From assembly GCA_963665915.2 (NCBI GenBank), contig CAXXSG010000002.1, positions 558,001 through 622,000 of the forward strand: a stretch of 64,000 nucleotides of DNA, read 5' to 3'. Position 1 is the stretch's first letter, and each line of letters opens with the position of its first letter. A model generated the notes under the pieces. The model ran no database searches and was not told the DNA's origin. It saw only the letters and a list, made by a program, of their open reading frames with translations. Positions 15,101 to 24,022 of the stretch are shown here, piece after piece. This DNA comes from JAFGRU01 sp963665915 (GTDB lineage: Bacteria; Desulfobacterota; Desulfuromonadia; Desulfuromonadales; JAAYDE01). The position numbers and the translations under genes are program-made.

Positions 15101-16876
15101 TCAGGAGTGACGAGGCAGGTGAATGAAAAAGGTACTGCCTTTGCCGGGCTCGCTGGCAAGCGTAACAGAACCTTTGTGAATATTGATGATATGTTTGACA
15201 ATAGAAAGACCGAGGCCGGTTCCACCGATTTTTCTGCTTCGGGCTTTGTCTACTCTGTAAAATCTTTCAAACAGCCGTTGGTGGTGCTCTTTTTCGATCC
15301 CTATCCCCCAGTCCTGAACAGCGATCTGGATTTCATCCCCTTTGTTTAATGCGGTGACCAGAACCCGACTTTTTTCATTGCTGTATTTGATGGCATTATC
15401 AATAAGGTTGGTAATGGCCTGTTCAAACAAAGGAGCGTCAATTCTGACATTGATTCCGGGATCACATTGCAGGTCAACCTGAATGGATTGATCTTTTGCA
15501 AGGGATGAGCGGGACTGAATCGAAGCATTGAGAACATCCTTGAGCGGCTGTTTTTCCAACCGAACCCCTTCTTTCTCCTCGTCCTGCTCGATGCGGGAAA
15601 GTTGCAGAAGATCTTCAATAATGGAAGTCAAACGGTCAATTTGTTTGGACACAATTTCTAAAAACCGCTGACTCTCTGCAGGGTTTTTAATAGCCCCGTC
15701 GAGAAGGGTTTCAACAAACCCTTTAATGGCGGTAATAGGCGTTTTAAGCTCATGAGATACGTTGGCTACAAAGTCGCGGCGCACATTTTCAAGCCGGCGC
15801 ATGTGAGTGATATCGTTCAGAACGATCAAAGCGCCAATTTGTTCTTCAGCCGCATTTTTCAGAGAGGTGCCATGAGCCTGGAAATAAGTTTCGGGGAGAG
15901 TATGGATGAGAATTTCCGCTTCCACAGGGTGAGGGCTTTGAAGGGCCTGGCGAACGAAACGTAAAATGTCCGCTTTGCGAATAACTTCCTGAATTTGTGA
16001 ACCTTTGATGTCACTTCCGGGCAGATTCAACAGCTTGAGAGCGGCCCGGTTTGTGCGCAGGATACGTTCTTCCGTATCAACGGCAAGCACCCCTTCCACC
16101 ATGCTGGAGAGGACCGCTTCCTGCTCATTGTGTTGTGAAAGGATGGTATCGATCCGGTCTTGGAGGCGACTAGACATAAGGTTAAGGGTTTCCGCCAGAG
16201 TGACGATTTCCGTGGGACCACTTATACGGATTTTGTTCTCCAGATGCCCATTCGCAAAAGTTTCGGCGGACTTTTTGATTCGTTCAATGGGGTGGCTTAT
16301 GCGGCGGGAGAGGAAAAGGCTGATGATGGCAGCGAAAATGGCGACTAGCAGGCTGCCGATCAGAATGCCCGGATAGGCCGATATCAGTGTCTCATTGAAA
16401 CTTTTAATCGGCTTGGCGGTGCGAATAATTCCGGTAAGAGCATTATTAAGCCTGACGGGAATTGCGACATACATCATGCGCGTATGTAATGTATAGCTGT
16501 GGCGAATGGAAGTACCTGAACTCCCTTTGAATACCTTCTGAATTTCAGGCCGGTTTGCGTGGTTGTCCATTGTCTGGTGATCCTCCAAAGAGTCGGCAAG
16601 GACTTTTCCGTTGGGGAGAATCAGGGTGATGCGGGTGCCGGTTTTGGTACCAAGACGATTACATAGCCCGGTCAGGTAAGGAATCTGGTCCAGGGAAAAT
16701 TTATCTGCTACCTGATTTTCAATAAGAAGTGCCTGATCTTTTAAATCGAGCAGGGTCTGGTCCAGGTAGAAATTTTTCAAAGAATTGGAAAAAAGCCATG
16801 TGGTGACAGAAAGAATAAGAAAAATAAGCAGAAGAAAATTAGGGAAAATTTGCCAGAAAATGGGCTTTGTTTTCAT
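15101..16876 (-). CDS. phoR: Phosphate regulon sensor histidine kinase PhoR
   Basis: A membrane sensor kinase of 591 residues. Helix 1 is at about 9-30, an extracytoplasmic region runs to about 165, and helix 2 is at 168-190. HAMP follows (190-243), then a PAS domain (250-357), the dimerisation domain with the phosphorylated His375 (NVSHELKTP), and an ATP-binding domain with N box (NLIDNAIKYS) and G boxes (DWGIGIEKE; GTGLGLSIVKH). It has a larger periplasmic portion than Escherichia coli PhoR and resembles the PhoR of Gram-positive bacteria and deltaproteobacteria. Start is three bases after the phoB stop, so the pair is co-translated. Confidence 0.93.
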   Translation of the reverse strand: MKTKPIFWQIFPNFLLLIFLILSVTTWLFSNSLKNFYLDQTLLDLKDQALLIENQVADKFSLDQIPYLTGLCNRLGTKTGTRITLILPNGKVLADSLEDHQTMDNHANRPEIQKVFKGSSGTSIRHSYTLHTRMMYVAIPVRLNNALTGIIRTAKPIKSFNETLISAYPGILIGSLLVAIFAAIISLFLSRRISHPIERIKKSAETFANGHLENKIRISGPTEIVTLAETLNLMSSRLQDRIDTILSQHNEQEAVLSSMVEGVLAVDTEERILRTNRAALKLLNLPGSDIKGSQIQEVIRKADILRFVRQALQSPHPVEAEILIHTLPETYFQAHGTSLKNAAEEQIGALIVLNDITHMRRLENVRRDFVANVSHELKTPITAIKGFVETLLDGAIKNPAESQRFLEIVSKQIDRLTSIIEDLLQLSRIEQDEEKEGVRLEKQPLKDVLNASIQSRSSLAKDQSIQVDLQCDPGINVRIDAPLFEQAITNLIDNAIKYSNEKSRVLVTALNKGDEIQIAVQDWGIGIEKEHHQRLFERFYRVDKARSRKIGGTGLGLSIVKHIINIHKGSVTLASEPGKGSTFFIHLPRHS

Positions 16877-16879
16877 TTC

Positions 16880-17572
16880 TCAATCCTTGAAGCGATATCC
16901 AACGCCACGAACAGTTTCAATGTATTTTCCATAAGGACCAAGTTTCTTTCTGAGGCCGACAATCTGAACATCCACAGCCCGATCGGTTACGGAATAATCT
17001 TCACCACGAACAGCGTTGACAATTTGATATCGGGTAAAAACCCACCCGGGACGGCGAGCAAGGAAAAGTAAAACATGAAATTCTGTAAAGGTCAGATCGA
17101 TTAAAGCGCCAGCGGCCATTACTTCTTTTTTGCCTGGATGAATGACTAATTCATGGGCATTGACAACCGAGCATTCATCGGTGACAGGTACTTCCTTACG
17201 GGGGTGCCGAAGTGCGGCCCTGGTCCTGGCAACCAGGATTTTTGGGCTGAACGGTTTGGGGATATAATCATCAGCCCCCAATTCCAGTCCGGCTACAATA
17301 TCGGACTCCTCTCCCTTGGCGGTAACCATGATAATGGGGATTTCAGATGTTTCGGGCTTTTCCTTGAGGGCTCTGCATATCTCGATGCCGCTAATTCCAG
17401 GAAGCATTAAATCGAGAAGAATCAGGTCCGGGCGTTGTTCCGAAACTTTTTTTAGCCCATCCTCTCCGGATGCTGAACAAAAAACCTGAAATCCCTCCCT
17501 GGTCAGATTGTAGTGAATGAGGGCGAGAATATCCTCTTCGTCTTCAATAATCAGAATTTTTTGGTTAATCAT
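16880..17572 (-). CDS. phoB: Phosphate regulon response regulator PhoB
   Basis: A 230-residue OmpR/PhoB-family regulator. The receiver domain (1-120) carries the acidic pair EDEED, phospho-acceptor Asp54 (LILLDLMLPG), the switch Thr (IIMVTAKGEE) and Lys (YIPKPFSP). The winged-helix DNA-binding domain (about 130-228) holds the recognition segment TDRAVDVQIVGLRKKLG. It would bind 11-base tandem repeats upstream of pstS and its own gene. It is the first gene of the phoB-phoR unit and is preceded by such a repeat pair, which suggests autoregulation. Confidence 0.95.
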   Translation of the reverse strand: MINQKILIIEDEEDILALIHYNLTREGFQVFCSASGEDGLKKVSEQRPDLILLDLMLPGISGIEICRALKEKPETSEIPIIMVTAKGEESDIVAGLELGADDYIPKPFSPKILVARTRAALRHPRKEVPVTDECSVVNAHELVIHPGKKEVMAAGALIDLTFTEFHVLLFLARRPGWVFTRYQIVNAVRGEDYSVTDRAVDVQIVGLRKKLGPYGKYIETVRGVGYRFKD

Positions 17573-17618
17573 GTTTGATTTCCACCCTTTTGTTTTTTTT
17601 ACAGATTATTTTCCTTGT

Positions 17619-17634
17619 GTTAGGTGGCCGTTAG
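17619..17634 (-). promoter_or_regulatory. Pho-box-like repeat upstream of phoB
   Basis: Two exact CTAAC half-sites on the minus strand (plus-strand GTTAG at 17619-17623 and 17630-17634) lie exactly 11 bases apart, 47-62 bases before the phoB start. The match in sequence and spacing to the pstS sites supports a shared regulator. Confidence 0.55.
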
Positions 17635-17791
17635 AAAAATAAAGGGAAAAATTAGTTTTTTGTTAAAAAAAGAAGATAAATGAGCAAGTTCCATGGATTA
17701 TGCAAGTTTTTATTTCCAGCATATTCGAGCTTTGAAGATGTTAATGTACTCATAGTAAAAAATGCAGGTCAAGAAAAACAAGATCGATGTG

Positions 17792-17823
17792 AAAAAAGCC
17801 CTCTCGAAAAGAAGAGGGCTTTT
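17792..17823 (-). terminator. Terminator of the hydrogenase operon
   Basis: An 11-base stem AAAAGCCCTCT / AGAGGGCTTTT with a short A-rich loop is followed on the minus strand by six T. It lies 33 bases after the protease gene that ends the hox cluster. Confidence 0.9.
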
Positions 17824-17855
17824 GGACTTATGCAGAGAATATTGAACGGAAATAT

Positions 17856-18314
17856 TTATTTCAGTGTTTCGGGTGCTTCGTCCTTTAGGACTGGAATGAT
17901 GAACTGGATGGCTTTTTGAAGGTTTTCTTTTGCCTGTGGGGTCAATCTTTCATCAAATTCATCAAATTCATAGCCGCGAATCCCCAAGGCATAACCTTTA
18001 CTCGTTGCGCCGAATAAATCGATCGCCAACGCCATTAAAGCATCGGGTTCAACGCTGTGGGAACTGAAGCTGAGAGTCGACTTGGGTGTGATCGGCTTGA
18101 AATCGAAGGGCTCTTCGCTGTCAATGGATGCATCAGCAAAAATAACCGTCTCATGTTCTGCAACGAGCGCAGCGTCTTCAACGGTAACCTGGTAGTCAAT
18201 GTCAACGGTTACCCCCGGCAGATCCAGATTTTCGATGGCTTCGGCCAGTGCTGGCCCTAGTCCATCATCCAATCTGCCGGGGTTACCGTATCCTATCAGA
18301 AGAAATTTAGGCAT
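17856..18314 (-). CDS. hoxW: [NiFe]-hydrogenase maturation protease, HoxW/HycI type
   Basis: A 152-residue nickel-dependent endopeptidase that removes the C-terminal tail of the hydrogenase large subunit once nickel is inserted. The opening LLIGYGNPGRLDDGLGPALAEA contains the conserved GNxxxxDDG motif with the metal-binding acidic residue (Asp16/17 region), and a second acidic residue is in IFADASIDSEEP. His near residue 86 (SHSVEPDALMALA) matches the third metal ligand. The gene starts three bases after the hoxH stop, so substrate and protease are made together. Its C-terminal region (EFDERLTPQAKENLQKA) is usual for the family. Confidence 0.88.
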   Translation of the reverse strand: MPKFLLIGYGNPGRLDDGLGPALAEAIENLDLPGVTVDIDYQVTVEDAALVAEHETVIFADASIDSEEPFDFKPITPKSTLSFSSHSVEPDALMALAIDLFGATSKGYALGIRGYEFDEFDERLTPQAKENLQKAIQFIIPVLKDEAPETLK

Positions 18315-18317
18315 TTA

Positions 18318-19772
18318 TCAGAAATCGCGGTTGCTTTTCCGGTCAATCTGTTTGCCTTCACTGTCATAGAGTTCAATAACGAGAGGCATTTGGCCCATTG
18401 CGTGGGTTGCACATGAGAGGCATGGGTCATAAGCACGAATCGCGACTTCAACATGGTTCAAGAGACCTTCAGTGATGTTGGGAACGCCACTGATATGATC
18501 GTTGGCAACCTTTTGAACGGCGCGGTTCATTGGCTCGTTGTTATTGGTGGTGGAAACAATCAGATTACACATGGTGATCTGGTCATCTTCATTAACCTTG
18601 TAGTGGTGGAACAAGGTGCCGCGCGGTGCTTCGATGAGGCCAACACCTTCCTCGCGACGCTCACCCTTGAGAACCAAAGCTTTGCCCTGAAGGTCCGAAT
18701 CATGAAGCAGTTCCTTGATCTTTTCAATAGCGTGCAGGTTTTCAATCATCCTTGCCCAGTGGTAGGCCATGGTGAGGTTGTTGGGCTTGCCGTCAGTGAC
18801 AGCTTTAAATTCCTTAAGTGCTGCATCCGCCAATGGAGTGTCGATGAAGTCAGCCGTATTGACACGGGCGAGGGGACCGACCCGGTACCAACCGTCCTGA
18901 GGACCGAGCTGTTTCAGGAATGGGAATTTCATGTAGCTGTAATCACGAACTTCTTCGACGATGTGGTCGAGGTAGTCCTGATAATCTACCTGATCGATAA
19001 TTTTGTTGCCCTGGGCGTCAATCGCCCGGATATTACCATGGTAAAGGTCCATGGCACCGTCTTCACGGATAAGGCTGAGATGACTGGAGTCAAAGCTGCC
19101 GAAAGGGGCAAGCTTCTCGAGATGCTCAACGGTGTAATCCTTGGCGATCTTGAGTGCGCCCTCTCCCCAAGTCATCATCTGATCGATATCTTTGAGGAGT
19201 TCATCCCTTTCCTGAATGGAGAGGTTTTTGTTGACGCCGCCGGGGATGGCGCCGGTGCCGTGGATTTTTTTACCGGCCGTGGCTTTGATGACTTCCTGAC
19301 CGTATTTACGCATCATGACCCCCTGTACCGCCAGCTCAGGGAATTTTGCGGCTACGCCGATGACGTTGCGAATCGCCGGATCGGCATCAAAACCGAAGAG
19401 CAGGTCAGGGGAGCAAAGGTGGAAGAAATGCAGGCTGTGAGACTGGAAGGTTTGGCCGTAATGCATCAATCGGCGCATTTTTTCAGCCGTCGGCGTCAGT
19501 TGGTCCACACCGACAATGATGTCCATCGCTTTGGCGGCAGCCAGGTGATGGCTGACGGGACAGATCCCGCAGAGTCGCTGGACCGTAACCGGTGCTTCCC
19601 AATAAGGACGGCCAGTGATAAAACGTTCGAAACCACGGAATTCCACGACATGAAGGCGGGTTTGCTGGACGTTGTTGTTCTCATCGAGCAGAATGGTGAC
19701 TTTACCGTGTCCTTCAACGCGGGTAACGGGTTCGATAGTGATTTTTTTCAAATTGGCACTACTTGCATTCAT
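18318..19772 (-). CDS. hoxH: NAD-linked [NiFe]-hydrogenase large (catalytic) subunit HoxH
   Basis: The 484-residue subunit that carries the NiFe active site and activates H2. The N-terminal cysteine motif RLCGICPVSHH (Cys68, Cys71) and the C-terminal DPCLSCATH (Cys451, Cys454) supply the four metal ligands. Processing is expected after His457, releasing a 27-residue tail. The sequence around both motifs matches the group 3d (HoxH) type rather than uptake or energy-converting types. It lies between hoxY and hoxW with small gaps. The enzyme would oxidise H2 to reduce NAD+, or the reverse during fermentation. Confidence 0.95.
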   Translation of the reverse strand: MNASSANLKKITIEPVTRVEGHGKVTILLDENNNVQQTRLHVVEFRGFERFITGRPYWEAPVTVQRLCGICPVSHHLAAAKAMDIIVGVDQLTPTAEKMRRLMHYGQTFQSHSLHFFHLCSPDLLFGFDADPAIRNVIGVAAKFPELAVQGVMMRKYGQEVIKATAGKKIHGTGAIPGGVNKNLSIQERDELLKDIDQMMTWGEGALKIAKDYTVEHLEKLAPFGSFDSSHLSLIREDGAMDLYHGNIRAIDAQGNKIIDQVDYQDYLDHIVEEVRDYSYMKFPFLKQLGPQDGWYRVGPLARVNTADFIDTPLADAALKEFKAVTDGKPNNLTMAYHWARMIENLHAIEKIKELLHDSDLQGKALVLKGERREEGVGLIEAPRGTLFHHYKVNEDDQITMCNLIVSTTNNNEPMNRAVQKVANDHISGVPNITEGLLNHVEVAIRAYDPCLSCATHAMGQMPLVIELYDSEGKQIDRKSNRDF

Positions 19773-19794
19773 GGATTCTACTCCTGTTTGAAAA

Positions 19795-20391
19795 TCAGTC
19801 GTACTTGATCAGGTCGTAAGGAAGGTCCAGAGGCTTGTTGGTCAGAAGAGCAACACAGGCTTCCCAGAGCGTGTCCGCCGAAGGAGGACAGCCGGGCAGG
19901 TAGTAGTCAATTTTGACGACTTCATGGCAAGGGAAAACTCTGTTGAGAAGAAGTGGAATTTCCTCGTCGTTAGGGATTTTGCCGGCAGGATTGTATAGGC
20001 CAACGCCGGTAACATACGCTCTGTCAAGGCACTCTTTGAGAGGTATGCCGTTGCGCATGGCCGGGATGCCGCCCATAGTAGCGCAATCTCCGACTGAAAT
20101 CAAAATGTCACAATTCTTACGGAAGTCCTGCAAAACGTGAACGTTTTCCTCGTTACAGCATCCGCCTTCAATGAGCCCGATAGCGCATTGACCAGTAAAT
20201 GTTTTGATGTCATCGACAGGTGATTTGTCAAACTGTACCAACTCAACAAGCTTCAGAATTCGGTCGTCAATATCGAGGAGGGACATATGGCATCCGAAGC
20301 ATCCTGCCAAAGATGCAGTTGCAATTTTGGGTTTATCCATTTTCTTTTCCCCCGGTTTTTTATTTGAAAAAAGTTTTGAAAATAAGCTCAT
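19795..20391 (-). CDS. hoxY: NAD-linked [NiFe]-hydrogenase small subunit HoxY
   Basis: A 198-residue subunit that holds the proximal [4Fe-4S] cluster and passes electrons from HoxH to the diaphorase. Ligand cysteines sit in ASLAGCFGCHMSLLD (Cys31, Cys34), ISVGDCATMGG and YYLPGCPPSADT. It is the short soluble form without a Tat signal, as expected for a cytoplasmic enzyme. An internal ATG at residue 18 (MDKPKIATA) also has a GGGGGA ribosome site, and the longer N terminus (FSKLFSNKKPGEKK) may not be translated. It lies between hoxU and hoxH. Confidence 0.93.
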   Translation of the reverse strand: MSLFSKLFSNKKPGEKKMDKPKIATASLAGCFGCHMSLLDIDDRILKLVELVQFDKSPVDDIKTFTGQCAIGLIEGGCCNEENVHVLQDFRKNCDILISVGDCATMGGIPAMRNGIPLKECLDRAYVTGVGLYNPAGKIPNDEEIPLLLNRVFPCHEVVKIDYYLPGCPPSADTLWEACVALLTNKPLDLPYDLIKYD

Positions 20392-20427
20392 GGTTTTTTG
20401 AACCCTCCCATTTGGAAAGAGTTTCCA

Positions 20428-21135
20428 TTACTTTCTTTTTTCTTCTATGTCTGATCCGATGGGGCTTTTGTCGTAAAGTCGCTGCCCAATGGGAACGGCA
20501 AACCCGACGCCTTTCTTCAGAATAGCGCCAACAGGGCATACGTCGCAAGCTTTGTCTGTAATGTCCAGCTTGGTGTCAGCCAGTCGCGCTTCGGCGTTGA
20601 CTTTGATCTGTTTATCTGGACCACGTCCCACGAAGTCAAAGACATGCTTTCCATCCAGATCTTGGGAGGCCTGGACGCAACGACCACAAAGGATACAGCG
20701 ATTTTTGTCGATATAGATGTAAGGATGAGATGCATCCACTTCCCGTACAGGGAAAAGGAAAGGGTACTTGGGCTGCAGGATGCCAAGGCGATAAGCCATG
20801 GCCTGAAGCTCGCAGTTTCCACTCTTATCGCAGAACATGCAATAGTGATTGCCTTCGACGAAAAGCATTTCGACGAGGTCTTTTCTGATTTGCAGGATTT
20901 CGTCGGTTTCGTTCTCAACCACGATTCCTTCAGCTATGGGCTGAGTGCATCCGGCCTGGGGTCTGCCGTTTACATTAACGGTACAGACGCGGCAGCTTGC
21001 GAATGGTTCGGAACCTTCCAGAAAGCACAGACGGGGGATGTAAATGCCGGCTTCGTCTGCTGCCTGCATGATTGTCTGACCCGCTTGTCCTTTGACTTCT
21101 ACGCCATCAATCGTAAAGGTAATTGTCTCGCTCAT
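20428..21135 (-). CDS. hoxU: NAD-linked hydrogenase diaphorase iron-sulfur subunit HoxU
   Basis: A 235-residue electron-transfer subunit homologous to the N-terminal part of NuoG. Residues 1-80 form a [2Fe-2S] ferredoxin domain (CFLEGSEPFASCRVCTVN, later AGCTQP). Next comes the His-Cys cluster region (NHYCMFCDKSGNC), then a [4Fe-4S] part with CILCGRCVQ and CDVCPVGAI. It passes electrons between HoxF and HoxY. There is no molybdopterin-like C-terminal domain, which separates it from complex I NuoG. It starts 17 bases after the hoxF stop. Confidence 0.93.
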   Translation of the reverse strand: MSETITFTIDGVEVKGQAGQTIMQAADEAGIYIPRLCFLEGSEPFASCRVCTVNVNGRPQAGCTQPIAEGIVVENETDEILQIRKDLVEMLFVEGNHYCMFCDKSGNCELQAMAYRLGILQPKYPFLFPVREVDASHPYIYIDKNRCILCGRCVQASQDLDGKHVFDFVGRGPDKQIKVNAEARLADTKLDITDKACDVCPVGAILKKGVGFAVPIGQRLYDKSPIGSDIEEKRK

Positions 21136-21152
21136 TGTCGATCCTTTTCCTC

Positions 21153-22967
21153 TTAGTAAATTACTGAACTACGTTCGGCAAGGGCCTCGGCTTCACTCAC
21201 GGCAGCCTTGATATCAAAATCAGGCTGTAATCCATTTTCAGCAGGCTTGACCAGTGATTCATAGATTGATCGGAAATTTTTCAGGGTGGATAAAGCAGGA
21301 TTCGGAGAGGTCTGGCCTAAACCGCAACGGCTCGATTTTTTGATGGTGTCACCAAGTTTTTCAAGATAATCAAGATCGCTCGGTTCACCGTTACCTGCCA
21401 TGATTTTTCCAAGGCATTTGTTGATGAGAACATTTCCAACGCGGCAAGGAGTGCAGTAGCCGCAACTCTCTTCAACGAAGAATTCCATATATTCGTGGGC
21501 GATTTTAATTAGGTCGCGGTCCTGATTGTAAATAACAAGCGCGCCACCGGTTGCGAGATCATCGTAGCAGATAGTTTTTTCAAAAGATTCAATGCCGATG
21601 AACTGGCCTGAAGGCCCGGCAACAAGAAGTGCCTGAGTATTTTCTGCCCCGACATCCTCAAGAATCGTGCTGATCTTGACGCCGAAGGGATACTCGTAAA
21701 CACCAGGAGCTTTGCAATCGCCGGAAATGCTCAGCAATTTAGTTCCGGAACTGCCTTGGGAACCGATACCGGCGTACCATTCACCGCCATTATCAAGAAT
21801 GCGAGCGACAGAGCAGAAGGTTTCCACGTTGTTTACAGTCGTGGGTTTTCTAAGGAAACCCTGCTGAGGAGGGAAGGGAGGACGATTTTTGGGGTCACCG
21901 CGGAGACCTTCACAGGAACTGATGAGAGAAGTCTCTTCGCCACAGATATAAGCACCGGCACCCATCTGGATGCGGATGTCGAAGTTGAAGTCTTTGCCAA
22001 GAATATTTTTGCCGAGAAGACCGTTCGCTCTGCGTTGCTGAAGAATCTCTTCAAGGAGTGCACGCAGGTAGGCATATTCGCCACGCAGGTAAAGGATACC
22101 GGTTTCAGCGCCGATGGCATAACCGCCAATGGTCATCCCTTCGAACATTAAAGCCGCCCGTTCGGTGAGCAGTACGCGGTCTTTAAATGTTCCGGGCTCG
22201 CCTTCGTCAGCGTTGCAAAGAACGTATTTTTCGCGTCCTTCAGAGCCACGGGTAAATTTCCATTTCAGGCCAGTGGGGAAGCCGGCGCCGCCGCGACCTC
22301 TGAGTTTGGAAGTCTCAACTTCAGCGATGACTTCTTCGGGGGACATTTCAAGTGCTTTTTTCAGGCCGGCATCTGCGGGTACGTCGCAGAGCAGGACTTC
22401 ACCGGTTTTTTTAATGCAGTTCTGGACCATGGATTGAACTAAGGGGTGGGCGTTGTTGCCGTCGCCAACGCCATAAACTGCCGAAAACTTTTTCGGATCG
22501 GGGTTCTTTTTCAGTTCGAGCATAACATCCTTGGCTTTGTCCGCGGTGAGGTTGGTCACCATGACATCATTGAACAAAGCGGCGGGTGCTTGATCGCACA
22601 TCCCGATACAGGGAGCCCATTCAAGGGTGAAGTAACCGTCAGCGGAAGTTTCGCCAAAGTCGATGCCGAGTTCAGCGGAAAAGATCTTGGCGATTTCATC
22701 AACGCCGTGCATTTTGTCGACGACGTCGTTGCAGAGCCGAATTACCACATTCCCTTTAGGCTTATCCGAGAGAAAAGCATAGAAGGAGACCACGCTTTCC
22801 ACTTCCACCCGATGAACTTTTGTCAGGCTGGCGATCAGGTCGGTTGCCTGGCTGGATACTTCACCGAACTTTGACTGAACAGCTCTGACGATGTCCATCA
22901 TCCGTGTACGGTCGTTTCCGCACTCTTCGCAGATTTTCCTGATTGTTTCTTCGAGGTTCTTACTCAT
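21153..22967 (-). CDS. hoxF: NAD-linked hydrogenase diaphorase subunit HoxF (NuoE-NuoF fusion)
   Basis: A 604-residue flavoprotein that exchanges electrons with NAD(H). Residues 1-160 resemble NuoE/HoxE. The remainder is NuoF-like, with NADH/FMN-binding RGRGGAGFPTGLKW and CNADEGEPGTFKDR, and a [4Fe-4S] site ESCGYCTPCR plus SRCGLGQ. The E and F parts are fused as in Ralstonia HoxF (about 602 residues), whereas cyanobacteria encode them separately. In the NuoE part only three of four usual cluster cysteines are visible (RLCNDVVD, then CIGMCDQ), so its [2Fe-2S] cluster may be altered or absent. It is first in the hox operon and follows a good promoter. Confidence 0.93.
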   Translation of the reverse strand: MSKNLEETIRKICEECGNDRTRMMDIVRAVQSKFGEVSSQATDLIASLTKVHRVEVESVVSFYAFLSDKPKGNVVIRLCNDVVDKMHGVDEIAKIFSAELGIDFGETSADGYFTLEWAPCIGMCDQAPAALFNDVMVTNLTADKAKDVMLELKKNPDPKKFSAVYGVGDGNNAHPLVQSMVQNCIKKTGEVLLCDVPADAGLKKALEMSPEEVIAEVETSKLRGRGGAGFPTGLKWKFTRGSEGREKYVLCNADEGEPGTFKDRVLLTERAALMFEGMTIGGYAIGAETGILYLRGEYAYLRALLEEILQQRRANGLLGKNILGKDFNFDIRIQMGAGAYICGEETSLISSCEGLRGDPKNRPPFPPQQGFLRKPTTVNNVETFCSVARILDNGGEWYAGIGSQGSSGTKLLSISGDCKAPGVYEYPFGVKISTILEDVGAENTQALLVAGPSGQFIGIESFEKTICYDDLATGGALVIYNQDRDLIKIAHEYMEFFVEESCGYCTPCRVGNVLINKCLGKIMAGNGEPSDLDYLEKLGDTIKKSSRCGLGQTSPNPALSTLKNFRSIYESLVKPAENGLQPDFDIKAAVSEAEALAERSSVIY

Positions 22968-23091
22968 AGATAATACCCCTAATCCAAAAATGTTTGAGTG
23001 TTGCAGTTAAAACCAAAAACCATATCCAATGAAACAGACTCGCAAAAAACCAATATCAAACTTCTACCTAAATACTGCTTTTTAATGCGCA

Positions 23092-23120
23092 ATATTCTTT
23101 AATTTCCCAATAAATGTCAA
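23092..23120 (-). promoter_or_regulatory. Sigma-70 promoter of the hox operon
   Basis: On the minus strand a perfect TTGACA (plus-strand TGTCAA at 23115-23120) is followed after 17 bases by GAATAT (plus-strand 23092-23097). The predicted messenger has a leader of about 115 bases before hoxF. No FNR-type TTGAT-N4-ATCAA box is seen nearby. The rest of the 353-base gap between hypB and hoxF is AT-rich; it holds a weak hairpin near 23247-23265 after hypB (arms CAATC/GATTG, followed by TTTTT on the minus strand). Confidence 0.6.
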
Positions 23121-23320
23121 GCAATAAAAAAAGGGAGGGTGATGGCTCAAGCTAGTGTTACAAAACGTTTTTTAGTGCTACCTCTGTTTGTCCGTCAGGG
23201 GGAAATTTCAAAAACATTATAAAACAAATAATTATATGTAAAAAGTCAATCCTCCTTCTAGATTGGGCACGGAGAAAACACTGGTTTTTACAAAAAATGC
23301 TGAAAAAGAGAAGGCTGTCC

Positions 23321-24001
23321 TTACTCCTTGACAAATTTAGCCTGAACACCAAGATTTTGTTGCTTCTGGGTTTTCAGCCAGGTCAGCCATTCCTCCATGC
23401 CCTGGCCCGTCAAGGAAGAAAATTCAATGACCGGTGCGGTTGGATTCAACTTTTTAAGGTCATCATAAACCCGCTGAAGATCGTAATGGGAAGAGTTTAG
23501 GCTGTCAATTTTTGTCAGAAGTACGATGTCAGCCACGCGAAAAACAGTTGGGTATTTAGCGACTTTATCGTCCCCCTCCGGGATGCTCAGGAGGACAACC
23601 TTTATATTTTCGCCCAAATCGAATTCACCGGGGCAAACCAGGTTGCCGACGTTTTCAATAAACAGATAGCCGGCTTTTTCAAGATCGAGTTCCGGCAGGC
23701 TTTCCGCTATCTGATTGGCGTAAAGGTGACAACTCATACCGGTATTGATCTGAGTGACCTGGATGGCTTTATCCGCGACCCGCTCGGCGTCGCGAGTTGT
23801 TTCCAGATCTCCGACCACTACGATGGAGGAATCTTCACTTGCCAGCGCAGGGATGGTTTTTTCCAGCAGGGTGGTTTTTCCGCTACCAGGTGAGCTGATG
23901 ATATTAACCCCCAAAATTCCCGCTTTACTGAAAGCCAGGCGATTTTCCGTGGCAACGAGATCGTTGGCGGCCAGTACTTTTTTGACGACGTTGATTTTCA
24001 T
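23321..24001 (-). CDS. hypB: Hydrogenase nickel-incorporation GTPase HypB
   Basis: A 226-residue GTPase that, with HypA, delivers nickel to the hydrogenase large subunit. G-motifs are present: P-loop SSPGSGKTTLLE, the VVGDLETTRDAERV switch region, the NVGNLVCP motif and LLTKIDSLN. It is the short type that lacks the N-terminal His-rich nickel store and the CxxCGC motif. The start is 21 bases after the hypA stop. HypC, D, E and F are not in this window and must be encoded elsewhere. Confidence 0.95.
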   Translation of the reverse strand: MKINVVKKVLAANDLVATENRLAFSKAGILGVNIISSPGSGKTTLLEKTIPALASEDSSIVVVGDLETTRDAERVADKAIQVTQINTGMSCHLYANQIAESLPELDLEKAGYLFIENVGNLVCPGEFDLGENIKVVLLSIPEGDDKVAKYPTVFRVADIVLLTKIDSLNSSHYDLQRVYDDLKKLNPTAPVIEFSSLTGQGMEEWLTWLKTQKQQNLGVQAKFVKE

Positions 24002-24022
24002 ATCGAATAGGCTCCTTCGTTT

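Noticed and set aside
18453..19808. Long 451-codon plus-strand open frame
   Set aside because: It is antisense to hoxH, whose motifs and operon context are certain; it has no recognisable protein features.
22968..23320. FNR-type operator for the hydrogenase genes
   Set aside because: No TTGAT-N4-ATCAA match was found; only a sigma-70-like promoter is visible.
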